Below, one piece after another: positions 12,170-23,768 of a stretch of DNA of 64,000 nucleotides. The DNA lies in assembly GCA_023213315.1 (NCBI GenBank), contig JAKCPI010025332.1:1-64000 (forward strand), read 5' to 3'. A model generated the notes under the pieces. That model made no database searches, was not told the origin of the DNA, and was given only the letters and a program-made list of their open reading frames with translations. The translations under genes and the position numbers were made by a program. Position 1 is the first letter of the stretch. The number at the start of each line of letters is the position of its first letter. The stretch is from Euborellia annulipes. Its lineage: Eukaryota > Arthropoda > Insecta > Dermaptera > Anisolabididae.

Positions 12170-12555
12170 AAATTTTATTGTCCAAAACGCGCAACTCGCT
12201 GTTCGTCGCCCATCTGTCTGAGTCCCACACTCTTGTGTAAACTCGGGAAAGCCGAGCGTGACGTGAAGGATCAGACTTATTCACTATCCAGCAAAAATTC
12301 TGCCCGCAGTGCGCCCAAAGAAGTTTTCAATATATTAAGAATAATAAATAGATATAAGGTTGAGTGGCTGTAGATATAGTTGATACAGGACTGGCTGCCA
12401 ACTCCCTTGGTCCTGTATCAAGAATAATAAATGTTGATTTATTTTTTTTTAAGTGAAAACTGCTGGAGAGTGAATAAATGTGATCCGTCACGCCACACTC
12501 GGGTCTCCCGAGCTTATCCGAGAGTGCGGGACACGGCAAAATGCGATTCAAATGC
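12170..12555. repeat. Inverted-repeat element with GC-richer arms
   Basis: The left arm around 12220-12300 (CCCACACTC..., ACTCGGGAAAGCCGAGCG, TTATTCACTATCCAGCA) pairs with the inverted right arm at 12455-12545 (TGCTGGAGAGTGAATAA, ACTCGGGTCTCCCGAGC). Both arms stay open in several frames, which explains two overlapping spurious open frames. A small hairpin (GATACAGGAC...GTCCTGTATC, about 12380-12420) lies between two AGAATAATAAAT copies and may be a later insertion. Confidence 0.55.
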
Positions 12556-12649
12556 TAGCCTACAAGAGATCCGCGGTGTGCGTTGGTTGGCTCGTCATGG
12601 AATGTTTTTATTAATTTTTTTACAATTATAGTCTATTTGAAAAATCTTT

Positions 12650-12831
12650 TGAGCTTTTTTTTGTAATTTTTCTCCGGTTTTGTGATATAAAATGAATTTA
12701 TTATGAAATTATAAAAAAAGCCGGAGATTTTAGGAAAAAGGGGATGCGCGAGGGGCGCCAAAAGTTTGATTCGCCTTGGGCGGAGGGGGAGGGTCGAGCG
12801 CCCCCTTCACCCCCACCTGGATACGCTACTG
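12650..12831 (-). mobile_element. hAT-type MITE fragment
   Basis: Shares, inverted, the interior of the 26774-27025 element (TTTTTCTCCGG, GCCGGAGATTTT, GGCGCC, GGGTCGAGCGCCCCC) and ends ACCTGGATACGCTACTG. The left end is not complete. Confidence 0.65.
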
Positions 12832-13207
12832 TGTGTGAATATGTGTGTGTTAGTGTGAGTGTGAATGAGAAAAGTGTGAATTTTTTTTTATTCTAAAAAA
12901 AAAAAAAAAAAAAATAATAATTCAATATCAAGGACTATACTATTAAAAATAAGAAAAAGATAATTACTTTTTCATAAAGATGCACCATAATAAGTTGGCA
13001 AAATTCATTTGAAGAAATCCATTCAGGTGTTGGTTTCTGCTATCGCTCGCTTACTATCTAAACAAAAAAATCTCAAAATGTTAAATAAAAAACTCATATT
13101 CAAAATTAATTCTCTTTTGATGAATTAATTATGAATACAAGTTGACATCCTCGGCTGAAAAATAAAATGGGAAACATTTATTTTTTTTAATAGTTTATAC
13201 ATAGTTT

Positions 13208-13405
13208 TTACATAAAAAATATTATTTTAAATACACAACACAAATTCACACATTTAAGCTTCTTTTGAAGAGGTTGAGGCGTGGAGGCGTCTTCTTCATA
13301 GAGTATTGCCTTTGTTGATGTCTTTTTGATCTTCATAGAGTATGCCTTTGTTGATATGTATTCTTGGTCTTCATAGTCTTCGAAGAATGAATGTTCGTAC
13401 TTCAC
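13208..13405 (-). other. Small unidentified open frame with internal duplication
   Basis: A 65-codon frame whose middle contains a diverged duplication at DNA level (CTTCATAGAGTAT-GCCTTTGTTGAT appears twice, about 50 bases apart), giving related STKAYSMK and STKAILYEE segments. I recognise no domain and see no clear splice sites. Coding status is unproven. Confidence 0.2.
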
Positions 13406-14132
13406 TCACAATTCTTCCTTTTTATTCTTCGCATAAAATGCATAAAAATCAGAAAAGAAAGATCATAAAGATCTTAAAAAAAAAGCTTTAGAAGTGCAAA
13501 AATTGCATATTCATTAAGTGTGACCACTCTCCCAAATTCAAATATCATTGTTGTTTAAGTGAAGCTAAGCTAAAGGGACCTATATTTAAATATTATTGCG
13601 CCCGGGGAGAGTGATCCCCCTCACCTCTATCATTCCCTAATATAATAAAAATCGAAAGACATGCATTTAATTTTGGCCGAAGAGAACTTTCATAGGCCTA
13701 AGGCCTAATTAATTTTGTCCGAATAGAAGAAACTTGTTGTATTTTCATTGGACTTATCATCTTAACACAAGGATCCGAACTGAACTGAGTACTGATGATG
13801 AAATACCTGCCTAAATCTATTAATCATTTATCGAAAGGTTGTTATTACTCTCCACAAGAGAATCTTTATATTCACTTGCTGTTCGAAATCAATGTGATCA
13901 GAATCAAGAATCCAATGAAACATGACAAGTTTCGGTTTTTGAGTTATATCAAAAATAAAAAAAAATAAAAAACAAGAACTCGTCTCTTCCTTCCAAACTC
14001 TAGACTGCCTAACGCCTAACGGGGGGTAAACAGTGATTTTTGATTGCATGCTGATTTTCTAGCGAACGGAAATCCGAGAGAGTTCAAGTTTACAAAAAAT
14101 ATTTACAAAAAAATAATGTCCCTTAATTCTAA

Positions 14133-15147
14133 GGGTGCGTACACACCTGCGCTCTGCTCCGCTCGCGAGCAGTTCGCGGCTCGTGTTCTTTGCTCGTTCC
14201 ATTTTCATTGAAATTATTCATTTTGACGAACCTGCCGCGATCCAAAGAAAAGCCACGAACATTTTAATTAATTTGGAATTTTTATTATTAATTATTTATA
14301 ATTATTAATCGCAAATGGATTGTGTTGCTGAGCGCGCCTACAGTACTAATAAAAAACATTTAAACTAATTATTATTTGATGTAGATAATAACGTCTTTTG
14401 AAGCGAGATAAGAGAGAAACGCTCTTGCCGTTTTGGTTATGGGTGGTGCTTTTTTGCTAATAGGCTTAGTTTGTCAAAAAAGAAAAGTCGTCTCGACGAC
14501 GTTAATTGGAGTACTAATCTATTTAAAAAACAGAATGGTGAGTGAACTTGTGACGGACTTGAGGTCGCAACAAACTAAGCGGTCAATATAAAGAATTTTA
14601 CTCCGAATGTCAGAGATTATTTGTCAAGTCTATTTAATATAAAAATAATAAATTTTACTATCAATTTATATTTTACATATAATTTTTTTTTTATTAAACC
14701 CGATCCTTTGAAAATATTTGATTAATTCTTCATTTATTGAAAACTGATATTAAAAATTTATTTAAAAATACTATATAAAATCATCATAGGCCTATATTTT
14801 TAAGGAAATATTATACATATAATTAACCTCCCTGGTCTCTGAGGGACATAGAAGATTGATAATATTAAAAAAAATATTTAAATAATGATTTAGAGAAGAC
14901 TTATAAAGAAAGGCTAAAAGTGGGTCTATTTTCTATTGTGCTCGTGGCCCGCTCGCGGCACCGCAGCGCGCCGTCCAAATCTGAGCCGCGAGCCATCAAA
15001 GGGTTTGTCGAAAAAGCCGACAAGAGATGGATCGCGGCGAGCACTTCGCGAGCGACTCTCGAACAGCTCGCGAGCATCTCAAAACCCGTACACATCTAAC
15101 GAACATGGTGCTCGCGAGCGGAGCAGAGCGCAGGTGTGTACGCACCC
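14133..15147. mobile_element. PIF/Harbinger-like DNA element, 1015 bp
   Basis: Terminal inverted repeats of about 39 bases start GGGTGCGTACACACC and continue through GCGCTCTGCTCCGCTCGCGAG. The flanks are TAA (14130-14132 and 15148-15150), the 3-base TWA duplication expected of PIF/Harbinger. GCTCGCGAGC-type palindromes recur inside both ends (14156-14200 and 14935-15120), possibly transposase-binding repeats. No transposase frame is present. The open frames at 14.9-15.2 kb are readings of these repeats. Confidence 0.75.
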
Positions 15148-15150
15148 TAA

Positions 15151-18100
15151 CAGCACCGAATTGAAATAATAAAGATTTCCATCCTCCATTTCCATCGAAT
15201 CGCTCGAAGAATACACTGAAAGAGAAGCCCTGAAGCTAAAAACCCACCCTTTCTTCATTACCTATTAGCTAAATGTTTGCCAGAATGGCAGAACACACCT
15301 TATAACTTGACGACTTGGTGATCTCGCAGAAAGGCAGCAAGGAAACCTAACCTAAAGAGGAAGAGAGTTTGGGGCCTAAAATACCTATGTGTGTGTGAGT
15401 GTTTGAGAGGAAGGGTAGGGAGGTAGAGGATTGAGAGAGTTATTTTCATCTTTAAACTTCATTTGAACTGAAAATTGAATTTTATAATCAATTTTTATAA
15501 AATTTTCAAATATCTATAATTTTGTTTTTTTATATATAAATTGATTTTTTTTTCTTTATTTATTACAATTTTTATTTTATTTATATATAAAAAAAATCAC
15601 ACGGTATAAGAATGATTCGGAAAAAAATAGAAATCTACATAATTTATTTAGAGAAATTAGTAGTTTTAGGTAAATGATGAAATTCTAATTAAAAATAAAT
15701 GACCTTTAATAAAAGAATATAGTAAAAAAATGAAAATAACCAAGTTGCAAATCAGGGTTCTCAACCACCGCGCATTGCAATTGCACCACGAGATGTTCTT
15801 TTTTATATAAAAATTAAATTTATTTTTATTATTTATTTATTTCATTTTTTTTTTTTTGTAATTTAAATATAAATTACAACATCACGATGGACAAGTGCAA
15901 ATATGAAAAAATTAAAGATATTCCCGTTCAGAAGAAAAATGAAAATTTCTTAATTATTTTTATTATTAAAGTAATAGAATCATAATTTGTCTTTGAAAAT
16001 GTTAATCGTTTTTCGTTTATCCGTTTTATGAATACAAAAATGAATAAATAACGGTTTATAATTGAAAATAAGTTGGGAACCACATGACTTACATAATATA
16101 TGTGTGTGAGTGTGTGTGTATATGTGCGAATTCTCAACTATTGATCAAAATCTAAAAAAATTTTATTTTTAAATATTAAACTTTTTAAGTTTATCTTTGA
16201 TTGTAAATTATTATTGTTGTAAAAAGAATTTAAGTTTTTTTTTTTTGTCATCTTACATTACAGATACACTTGAGTTGAAGAACTAAAATTGTCATCAGTC
16301 AACTTAAGTTTGGTGATTTTTTTGGAAAAATTTAGTAAGAGAACATAGTTTCAAGTTAATCTAATTTAAAGAACATAATATTGTAATGATATATTGTTCC
16401 TTTATTAGAAATTTGAAAAAAATATCACCAACTATATGGTTTATAATATTTTTTCAAATTTTTAAGATTGGCCTAAATATCATATCGATATTAATTTTGA
16501 CATCAAACTAGCGCTGTTATTAACAATTTCTAAAAGAATATCACTTGACTCTTTTTGACTGTAAAAATTTAAGAAGAGCTCAACTCTAGTTAAACTGTAA
16601 AAAATCTGAGTCTCCTTTAATATAATCGCTGGCCTTACTTCAAGTTCCTTGAGAAGAGAAGCTCAGTAGAAAGACTAGAAGGAGTAGAAAGACTAGAAGA
16701 GAAGATCAGTTGCTACTCGAGAAGAATTGTTGCAGCAGAAGCGAGGCTCACTTGTTACTCCAGAAGAGAGGGCAGAAGTCAAATCAATCTCATGAAAGTA
16801 GACCGGGAACTGAAAGAAAAGAAAACGACAGTAATTAATAAAATGTAATACATTTTTGGATAGTTTCGCTAAAAAACTATTTCAGCTTATATAAAAAAAA
16901 AAAAAATGCTTTCTATAATAAAAATATATATATAGGCAATAGAAAGTCAAATTTGTTTTATTGAAAATTAATTTAAGAAAAAAAATTACCAGCTGACTCG
17001 AAGAGTAATGTCCTTCATCATTCGTGTATAAAGTAATAATAACCCCTCCAACTTTTTATATAAGTCTCGTTCTGTATGATGATGCCTGTTTAGGTAAAAT
17101 ACAGCATCTGGAGATTGAGTCCGAGAAATATTGTCTCATAAGTTCAAGGACTATCTGAAAAAAAAAATTTAATTCCTTTTATTAAAAGTTTGAAAACATT
17201 CTAGAATCAGAAGCAAATTAGTATGTGCCCCCCCCCCCCCCAGTGGACCAAAAAATACTATAATTCTCTTTATGTATTTTATTTTTAGATAAAAAATTAC
17301 AAATTCCTCAAGATTTAAAAAAACTCCTCTCCTGAGGGCTTGTACCTGATAATATAACACCCAATGAATTCATTTATCATAATATTCATTAATGATATGG
17401 AAATGTAATTTCTTGAAAAAACAAACAAACAAAAAATTAATATTCCTAATTTTATTTAGCGCAGCTGAATTGGCCTTCGAAGTTGAAATATTAAGAGAAA
17501 TGAAATATATCTGAATAACTATTAAGTCAAATAAAAAATATTTTCGGTGTGAGATTCAAATTCTAAGTGGGCCGTCCAAGTCTAGATGCATAGCTAGTTT
17601 TTATAGAAAAAAGAAAATTTATAAGTAATAACAATAATCAAAAAGATTTTGAGGCTTAAAGAGACTAGGTCCTCCAAATCTGTCTATGCAGCTAGTTTAA
17701 ATAAAAATGTTAAAAGAAATAATTTTTTTTTTGTCTTGCATCTGAGAACATTTCGACCCCGTCCCTATAATTTTCATTTGATTGGAAGCCAATTTAATTG
17801 AAATAAATATTTCTCACTTAAAACGGGAGGCAAACAAGAGCACATGAAGCTAATGCTTTACCTCTGTAGGCCTTCTACGGATCAAGGGAAGAAATACATT
17901 TAAGAGAAATATGATGATTATTATGAAAAATATCTGGCTGAGTAGCTAGTTTTTTAATGAAATAAATATTTACAAATAAATTATGAAGAGAAATTAAAAA
18001 TGTGAAAATGGTGTTTCCGAGTAAACCGCCCAAAACTGGCTATGCAGCTAGTTATAGAAATTTTAAGATATTGATATATATAGCAAGAGAAATAAAAATT

Positions 18101-18160
18101 TTTTGTGGGTGTTTAAAGAGACCCTTTGACTTTTAAGTCGGGCAATTTCGAATATGGCGA
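15151..18160. other. No gene seen; recurring ATGCAGCTAGTT phrase
   Basis: Mostly A/T-rich. Variants of GGCTATGCAGCTAGTT occur near 17584, 17684, 17940 and 18040 with alternating spacing of about 100 and 250, suggesting diverged repeat units. A C-tract at 17227-17240 and purine-rich GAAGA repeats at 16655-16800 are also visible. Confidence 0.4.
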
Positions 18161-18172
18161 AAACAACTTTTT

Positions 18173-18990
18173 TACTTTCTCTTACCTCTATATATATGTT
18201 AATATATATAGAGAGAGAAAGTATTGGATTCATGTCAAAAATTCGATGTCGAGATTTTGATGGATCTTCACGTTTTGAGGTTCACTGAATCCAAAAAAGT
18301 GGTTTTCGCGACATGGTCTGTCTGTCTGTGTGTCTGTCTGTGAACAATATATCTCAAGAACGAAAAGAGCTAGGAGGTTGAAATTGTATATTTAAGTTAA
18401 GCACCCCCATGAGACGTGACATGAAGCTTTTGAACAAAATCGACCAAAGAGTACTAGTACTTTACTGATGCACTTTTTCAGTTTTTTTCGATTTTCTCTA
18501 AATTTGCTCCAACGATTTTTTTTTAAATTCAAAAATCAATTATTTTTTAGATTCTCTTTTAAATGTATATTCTCATTTTGCAATTGAAATCTTCTGAAGA
18601 TCACTTTACTCTTGTACTCCATAGAAAAGATAGGAGAAATTGTTGCCATGGTAACAAAATATAAATAGTAAGGATGAAAGAAAAGAGCGATTGCAGCTAA
18701 GTTTATTTCGTTTATTTAGCGCTTCAAGCCGACGTAATAAACTTAGCTGCAATCGCTTTTTCTTTCATCCTTACTACAATATCTACTCAGCTATCCACCT
18801 CACTCTAATACAAAATATAAATATTTTCCCATACTTATAAATTTTACATCTTGAAAATCGAATGTAACGTACTGTCGGAAACTAAAAATATCTCGACACA
18901 AAAAATCTGGTGTGACAAGCACAGTACACAACTTTCTATTACCGAAGGTAAGAGAAAGTTGTGTGCTGTGCGCCAGTCACACCAGATTTT
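18173..18990 (+). repeat. R1 dispersed repeat, nearly complete copy, interrupted
   Basis: Order in R1: a terminal hairpin TACTTTCTCTTACC...GAGAGAGAAAGTA; the phrase TCGATGTCGAGATTTTGATG; a CTGTCTGTGTGTCTGTC tract; ATCTCAAGAACGAAAAGAGC; TACTAGTACTTTACTGATG; TTGCCATGGTAACAAAATA; and a 3' hairpin beginning AATCTGGTGTGAC and centred on ACCGAAGGT. There is no protein coding. A 142-base unit is inserted at 18668-18809. R1's superfamily is unclear to me: no target duplication could be fixed because both flanks are A/T-rich. Confidence 0.8.
18668..18809. mobile_element. 142-bp hairpin insertion with 14-base target duplication
   Basis: A near-perfect inverted repeat (arms AAGGATGAAAGAAAAGAGCG and onward, about 40 bases each) is followed by an unpaired tail CTACTCAGCTATCCACCTC. 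It splits R1 between two copies of ACAAAATATAAATA (18654-18667 and 18810-18823). A 14-base duplication points to LINE-style target-primed insertion rather than cut-and-paste. A second unit of the same layout lies at 26357-26510. Confidence 0.7.
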
Positions 18991-19385
18991 TATTATATAT
19001 TTTGTAAATATTGTATATCTCAGCCAAAAACATCAGAGTTGTAAAAAGGGCGCCTCGCATTATTTTTGCCCAGAGTCGAGGTGAAATAAAAAAAAAAAAT
19101 GCGCCTCGCTTTTCTAAGTTTTATAAAAGCGAGGATATCGGCCTAAAGAGACGAAATAAAATAAGTTTTAATGTCTTATTTTTTGAAAAAAAAAAAAAAA
19201 AAAAAAATGGTATTAAAAAATATTCCATTATTGAATTCACTCTAACCTAAGATTTGAAACTTCTTGCTTTGACCTTCATAAGAAAAGGACATAAAATTGC
19301 GAAATAAAAGGATAACTGTATGTATCTCTTTTACTTCGCTTTTATAATTAAATTGAAACGCAATAAATAATTGAGTGATATTTAC

Positions 19386-19500
19386 CTGTTGGTGATGAAT
19401 TCGAGAGAATTTCAACGAACGAAGAGAGGAGAGAATGATGCCTTGGCGTTTGAGCTGCAGCGTCGCGACGCGTGCCTGCCTGTAGACTGAATGACGGCTG
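19386..19500 (-). promoter_or_regulatory. Candidate promoter and first non-coding exon, minus strand
   Basis: The segment 19386-19560 is markedly G/C- and CpG-rich in an A/T-rich setting. On the minus strand it ends in a textbook donor, CACCAACAG|GTAAATATC (GT at 19385-19384). About 100 bases upstream of that donor is an arthropod-type initiator TCAGT (A at 19488). No TATA box is obvious. I cannot identify the gene it would serve; downstream exons would lie leftward. This is inference from composition and splice signal only. Confidence 0.35.
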
Positions 19501-19660
19501 CTCCCTGAGGCGGCGACGGTCGCCGCACTGGCTGGAGTGGGGAGAGGCGCCAACAATGTTCTATTAATAGAACACAAGGAATAAAATTAAATTAATTTAT
19601 CTTTTAAAGAAAAATAAATTATTTCTATTTTATGCGAATTATTCTTTGCAAAAAGACAGA

Positions 19661-20329
19661 AAAAATCTGGTGTGACTGGTTGGTCGCACAGGATAAAATT
19701 TTCTCTTTTCTAAATAATTAAAATTTGTGTTATGTGCTTTTTTTTTTTTTTTTTTTTAAACATTCACACTTTTTTCTCATTCACACTCACATGCACCCAC
19801 ACATTCATATAGTCTTTTCGGCAACTTAGGCCATTTAAGACTTTGACGATAACCGTTATGAATATATATTATTTGGGGTCCAGGCAAAATTCTTATTTAA
19901 GCCATCTGGTATCCAAATGGCTTAAATAAAATCATCGGACTGCCTGGGGTCCGAACCCGCGACGCGACGTTCGGTATACGAAGTACGAAGCACTCTAACC
20001 CCTACACCAAGCCCCGAGGGCGTGTTATGTGCTTGTCACTCCAGATTTTTTGTGTCGAGATATGAATAGTTTCCGCCAATATATTAGAATCCAAAATGTA
20101 GAAAAACATAGAAAAATATTTTTTATATTTTGTTACCATGACAACCATTCCTCCTATATTTCCTATGAAGAACAAGAGTAAAGTGGTCTTCAGAAGATTT
20201 CAACGGCAAAATGAGAATATACATTTTAAAGAGCATCTAACAAATAGTTGATTTATCAATTTTTAAAAAAGTTGGAGCGAATATAAAATGTCAACCTCTT
20301 AGCTCATTTGCTTAATTTAATATATGGCT
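19661..20329 (-). repeat. R1 copy, opposite orientation, split by a SINE
   Basis: Begins with AATCTGGTGTGACTGG, continues after the SINE with TGTGTCGAGATATGAATAG and CATTTTAAAGAGCATCTAA, and is lost near CAACCTCTTAGCTC. Only the 3' two thirds of R1 remain. Confidence 0.7.
19740..20021 (-). mobile_element. tRNA-derived SINE (family S1), full-length, 282 bp
   Basis: On the minus strand the head has a box A-like GGCTTGGTGTAGGGG and a box B-like GCGGGTTCGGACCCC, as in RNA polymerase III promoters. The body reads GCAGTCCGATGATTTTATTT and includes a paired TTTAAGCC / GGCTTAAA segment. The tail is TGTGAATG-rich and ends in about 20 A. Perfect 13-base duplications GTGTTATGTGCTT flank it (19727-19739 and 20022-20034). 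It inserted into an R1 copy, so it is younger than that copy. Confidence 0.85.
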
Positions 20330-20591
20330 GAGTAGTAACTAACAAGCCTTTGAGGGCGGAGGGGGCGAAGCTCAACAAGGGCGTCGTTTTTTAAGTTATA
20401 ATATAATTTTAAAGAAAACTATCGGTGTTTTTGGATAATATATGGAAAGAATATGATAAAATCACCGTCCCTGGGCGTTTAGATAGATGCCTTAGGGAGC
20501 CTATGTCGGTATAGAGGGGCGCCAAAGTCTCGATGCGCCTGGGGCGGAGGGGGCGAGCGCCCCCCTTCGCCTCCACCTAGTTACGCTACTG
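20330..20591. mobile_element. hAT-type MITE with G/C-rich ends
   Basis: The left end reads GAGTAGTAACTAAC...GAGGGCGGAGG and the right end CCACCTAGTTACGCTACTG. The interior TATAATTTTAAAGAAAAC and GATGCGCCTGGGGCGGAGG match 59.6-59.83 kb. Target duplications are not clear. It sits at the truncated end of the R1 copy. Confidence 0.6.
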
Positions 20592-20808
20592 CCTAAATGG
20601 TCTCAGCAGTCCAAAAAGGAAAAATCAAAAATATTCCTTCAAGAAATAACATCCTAATGCCATATTCATATCATTAATACATCTATTCATTACTTAGAAT
20701 CAATTACAAACAGCATAGAAGTTTCACTTCTGTTTTTAAAATGAAACACCCTCCAAAAAAAAAAATTGTTCTGTCAATTTGGTCCGGCTCTGGATGGATT
20801 TGAAATAA

Positions 20809-21088
20809 AAAATCTGGTGTGACTGGTCGCACAGCACACAACTTTCTCTTATGTAGTCTGTGCTTGACACACCAGATTTTTTTGTGTTGACATATATTTA
20901 GTTTCCGGCAGTTCGATACATTCGAATTTCAATATATCAAATTTATGTGTCACGAAAACCACTTTTTTGGATTCAGAGGACCTCAAAACGAGTATATTCA
21001 TCAAAATTTCGACAACGAATTTTTGATGTGATTCCAATACTTTCTCTCTATATATTAACATACAGTATATATGTAAGAGAAAGTAAAA
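20809..21088 (-). repeat. R1 copy with a large internal deletion
   Basis: Both R1 ends are present: the CTGGTGTGACTGGTC hairpin and the closing TATATATGTAAGAGAAAGTA hairpin. The middle third is lost, joining ATATATCAAATTTATGTG directly to TCACGAAAACCACTTTTTTG. This shows both ends define one element. Confidence 0.75.
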
Positions 21089-21984
21089 ATAGAAATAATT
21101 TAAATAACATACCACATTTGATAAGGAATATAAAGAAATAAATAGATAAATTAAATTAAAATAAGCAGGATTACATCTGACATTCATAGAAAAGAGATTA
21201 AAATTAATATTCACCTTGAACTAATTATCAAAGATATTTCAGCTGTTTCTTGATCACTTCAAGAACTAATTTATTAATAAACCACTCACTATTAAACACT
21301 TAAAATAACTAATTTTATAATAAACGATGGATACACTGATTGATATTTTAATAGCCTCGTCGACAATGAATAGTTCATGGGAAGTGAGGGCGCTGCGAGC
21401 GGTGCCGGCCAACAACCAACAATGACCACCTTATTCAAATAGGATAATCAATTTAAAGAATTATTTATTCTAAGCCAGAATTAAAATAAAGACAAATTCA
21501 CAGTTTATATTTTAAATTATAATAAAATTTTTAATCCATATTGTGTCCATAATGAAAGCATTGTTTAGTCGTGAATAGAAGCACTGGCGCCAGTAAAACA
21601 AACTTGCTTAGTGAATGGCATGTGCCAGTTTTCTATTGGCGCCAATAAAGTTATTGATATCAAAAAATACATTACGTAGCCTACTCATTAAAAATATCAA
21701 TTAAATTATAAATTACGGATTAGGTTTAGTTTAATTAAAGAAAATAGAATATACCTAATATTAATATATTTCTAGTTGGAATTTCGAAATGAAATTTTTC
21801 GCTATAATAATAATTATGGAGACTTGTCAAAGAAAAATACTCAATCCCCTCAATACCCAATTGCCCAAATAGTGAGGTTACATTAAATATGTACCGTATA
21901 TAACAGTGTTAATTATATTAGTTGTCTGAAAAATTGCGGGATTCGATTAAGAATAGTAGAGAATCTTCCACTTTTATGAAGTAT

Positions 21985-22310
21985 AAGAGTGCTTCAAAAG
22001 ATTTCAAGGCCAAATGAGAATATACCAATAAAGTAAATTAAAAGAGCATGTAAAAAATAATTGATTTGAGAATTTTAATCAAAATTGTCAAAATCAAAAT
22101 ATTGAGAAAATCGAAAAAAACTGAGTAAAGTACTAATACATTTTAGCCGATTTTGTTCAAAAGTTTTGTGATTCGTCTCAGGGAAGTCTTCTTCTTCTTC
22201 TTCTGTCGGCGCCCTTATTATTTTCGCGGTGCGGGGTCGGCGGAATATGTCTCAGGGAGGAACCTAACTTAAATATAAAATTTCAACCTCTTAGCTCTAT
22301 AGAGAGAGAA
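21985..22310 (-). repeat. R1 fragment, interrupted
   Basis: Contains the R1 phrases AAGATTTCAAGGCCAAATGA, ATCGAAAAAAACTGAGTAA and AACCTCTTAGCTC in order. About 75 unrelated bases with a CTTCTTCTTCTTC run and GC-rich DNA interrupt it near 22188-22255. Confidence 0.6.
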
Positions 22311-23386
22311 CCGGCCTAGTGCGGTTCCGTTCCCACCTGCTATAGTGAAGGGTGGGGGGTAACTACCCCTAACTACAACAGGATTTTTTGATCTGCTTCG
22401 CAATTTTTGGGTTCTTGGGGCTAGTTAGACCCCTAAATTTTATAGCTGTAAATAAAACTAATGCTGATGTGAAGTTTTAGGGCATGTAAATGAAAGAGAA
22501 AATTAAATAAAATATTGTGGGCTTTAATGATTAGAATATGTTGCGATGTCGTCTGTACAATGCTCTAGTATCTCTGATGAGATATCCTCTTGCCTTACAT
22601 TCAATGATACTAAAGAGAGTAGGGATGTTAATGAGGATTATCACTTAAAGCTAAAATTAGTTGTAAGACATCTTTATACAATGGACAAGGCCAATTTAGG
22701 AATAAATGAAAAGCCTATGTACTAGATTAACTGAAGACTATGATCCATATATGTGTTGAGATGTTTCGGTTTCAAACAAAATATAAAAATAAATTTAATA
22801 GATAAAAAAAAATTTTAATAGATAAAAAAAATTAATTCGTTGTTTCGATATGTTGAATTATTGAATATCAAACTGCAATTAGAAATTACTTATAATCAAT
22901 TGTGATCTTAATAAAAAAAATTAAAAAAATTAAAGTAAAAGAAAATTATTCAATGGTAATGGAACTCGAAAAGCCCATGAGAAAAATAAATAATAAATAA
23001 ATAAATGTGTATTTATGAGGGTGAGTAAGCAGAGTGCTTGTGTGTCCTTGAAGCGTCGGTCCTCTACCTATTGCCAGGTTAGGGCACCGAAACGCTCTTT
23101 CTCCAAATCTTCCACAAAGAATCGCCAGGGACCAAACAGGTTTGGACTTTACTCCATTACTTAACCACAAAGAAATGTTGCCAGTGACCATATAGGTTTG
23201 GACTTATTTAAATTATTTATTCTTGAGTGCGGCTCCCCGATAAAAATTATGTTTATAAGTGAAAAATATGTTTGCGTGTGTTTAAATTAATTGTGTGTGT
23301 ATATTCATTTATTTATTCTTCCCACCAGGTCTCTAATTAATTACTTGAAAAGATCAAATATCACCAATATCAGACAAATGGCCAAT
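22311..23386. other. No gene seen
   Basis: A/T-rich with a few less biased patches (22310-22440, 23030-23190). A minus-strand frame at 22946-23191 has no recognisable domain. Confidence 0.35.
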
Positions 23387-23422
23387 TTCTAGATCAGTGG
23401 TTCCCAACCAGTGTGCCCCGGC

Positions 23423-23666
23423 CAAGGGCGGATCCAGAGGTGTTTCTCGGGGGGGGGGGGATATGGTGTGACTCGTCGCACAACACACAATTTTTTCTTA
23501 ATTTCGGTAATTTAAAGGCGCATTCTGTACTTGTTTGCCTGAATATAAATACAAATCAAATTTTTAAGTATTAATTTTTAAAATTTTACATTAAAAATAA
23601 ATTTTTTTTCAAATCTCGGGGGGGGGGGGTAATTACCCCCCCTTTACCCCCCTGTATCCGGCCTTG
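23423..23666 (+). mobile_element. hAT-type MITE (family R2), nested, 244 bp
   Basis: Ends CAAGGGCGGATCCAG / CTGTATCCGGCCTTG, duplication GCCCCGGC at 23415-23422 and 23667-23674. Just inside the left end it carries a sequence resembling the R1 end hairpin (GGTGTGACTCGTCGCAC...). Full sister copy at 42810-43074. Confidence 0.85.
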
Positions 23667-23768
23667 GCCCCGGCCCACAAGGGTGCCGCGAGATATTAAT
23701 ATAAACTAAAAAAAAATAAATAAATAAAGAAGCGGAAAAATTAAATTTTGTTAAAAGAGGGTCAAATG

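Noticed and set aside
13800..13860. Hammerhead motif at ACTGATGATGAAATACC
   Set aside because: CTGATGA is followed by GAAA with no room for stem II; coincidence.
14901..15169. Overlapping 64- and 77-codon frames
   Set aside because: They read the GCTCGCGAGC palindromes of the Harbinger-like element on both strands.
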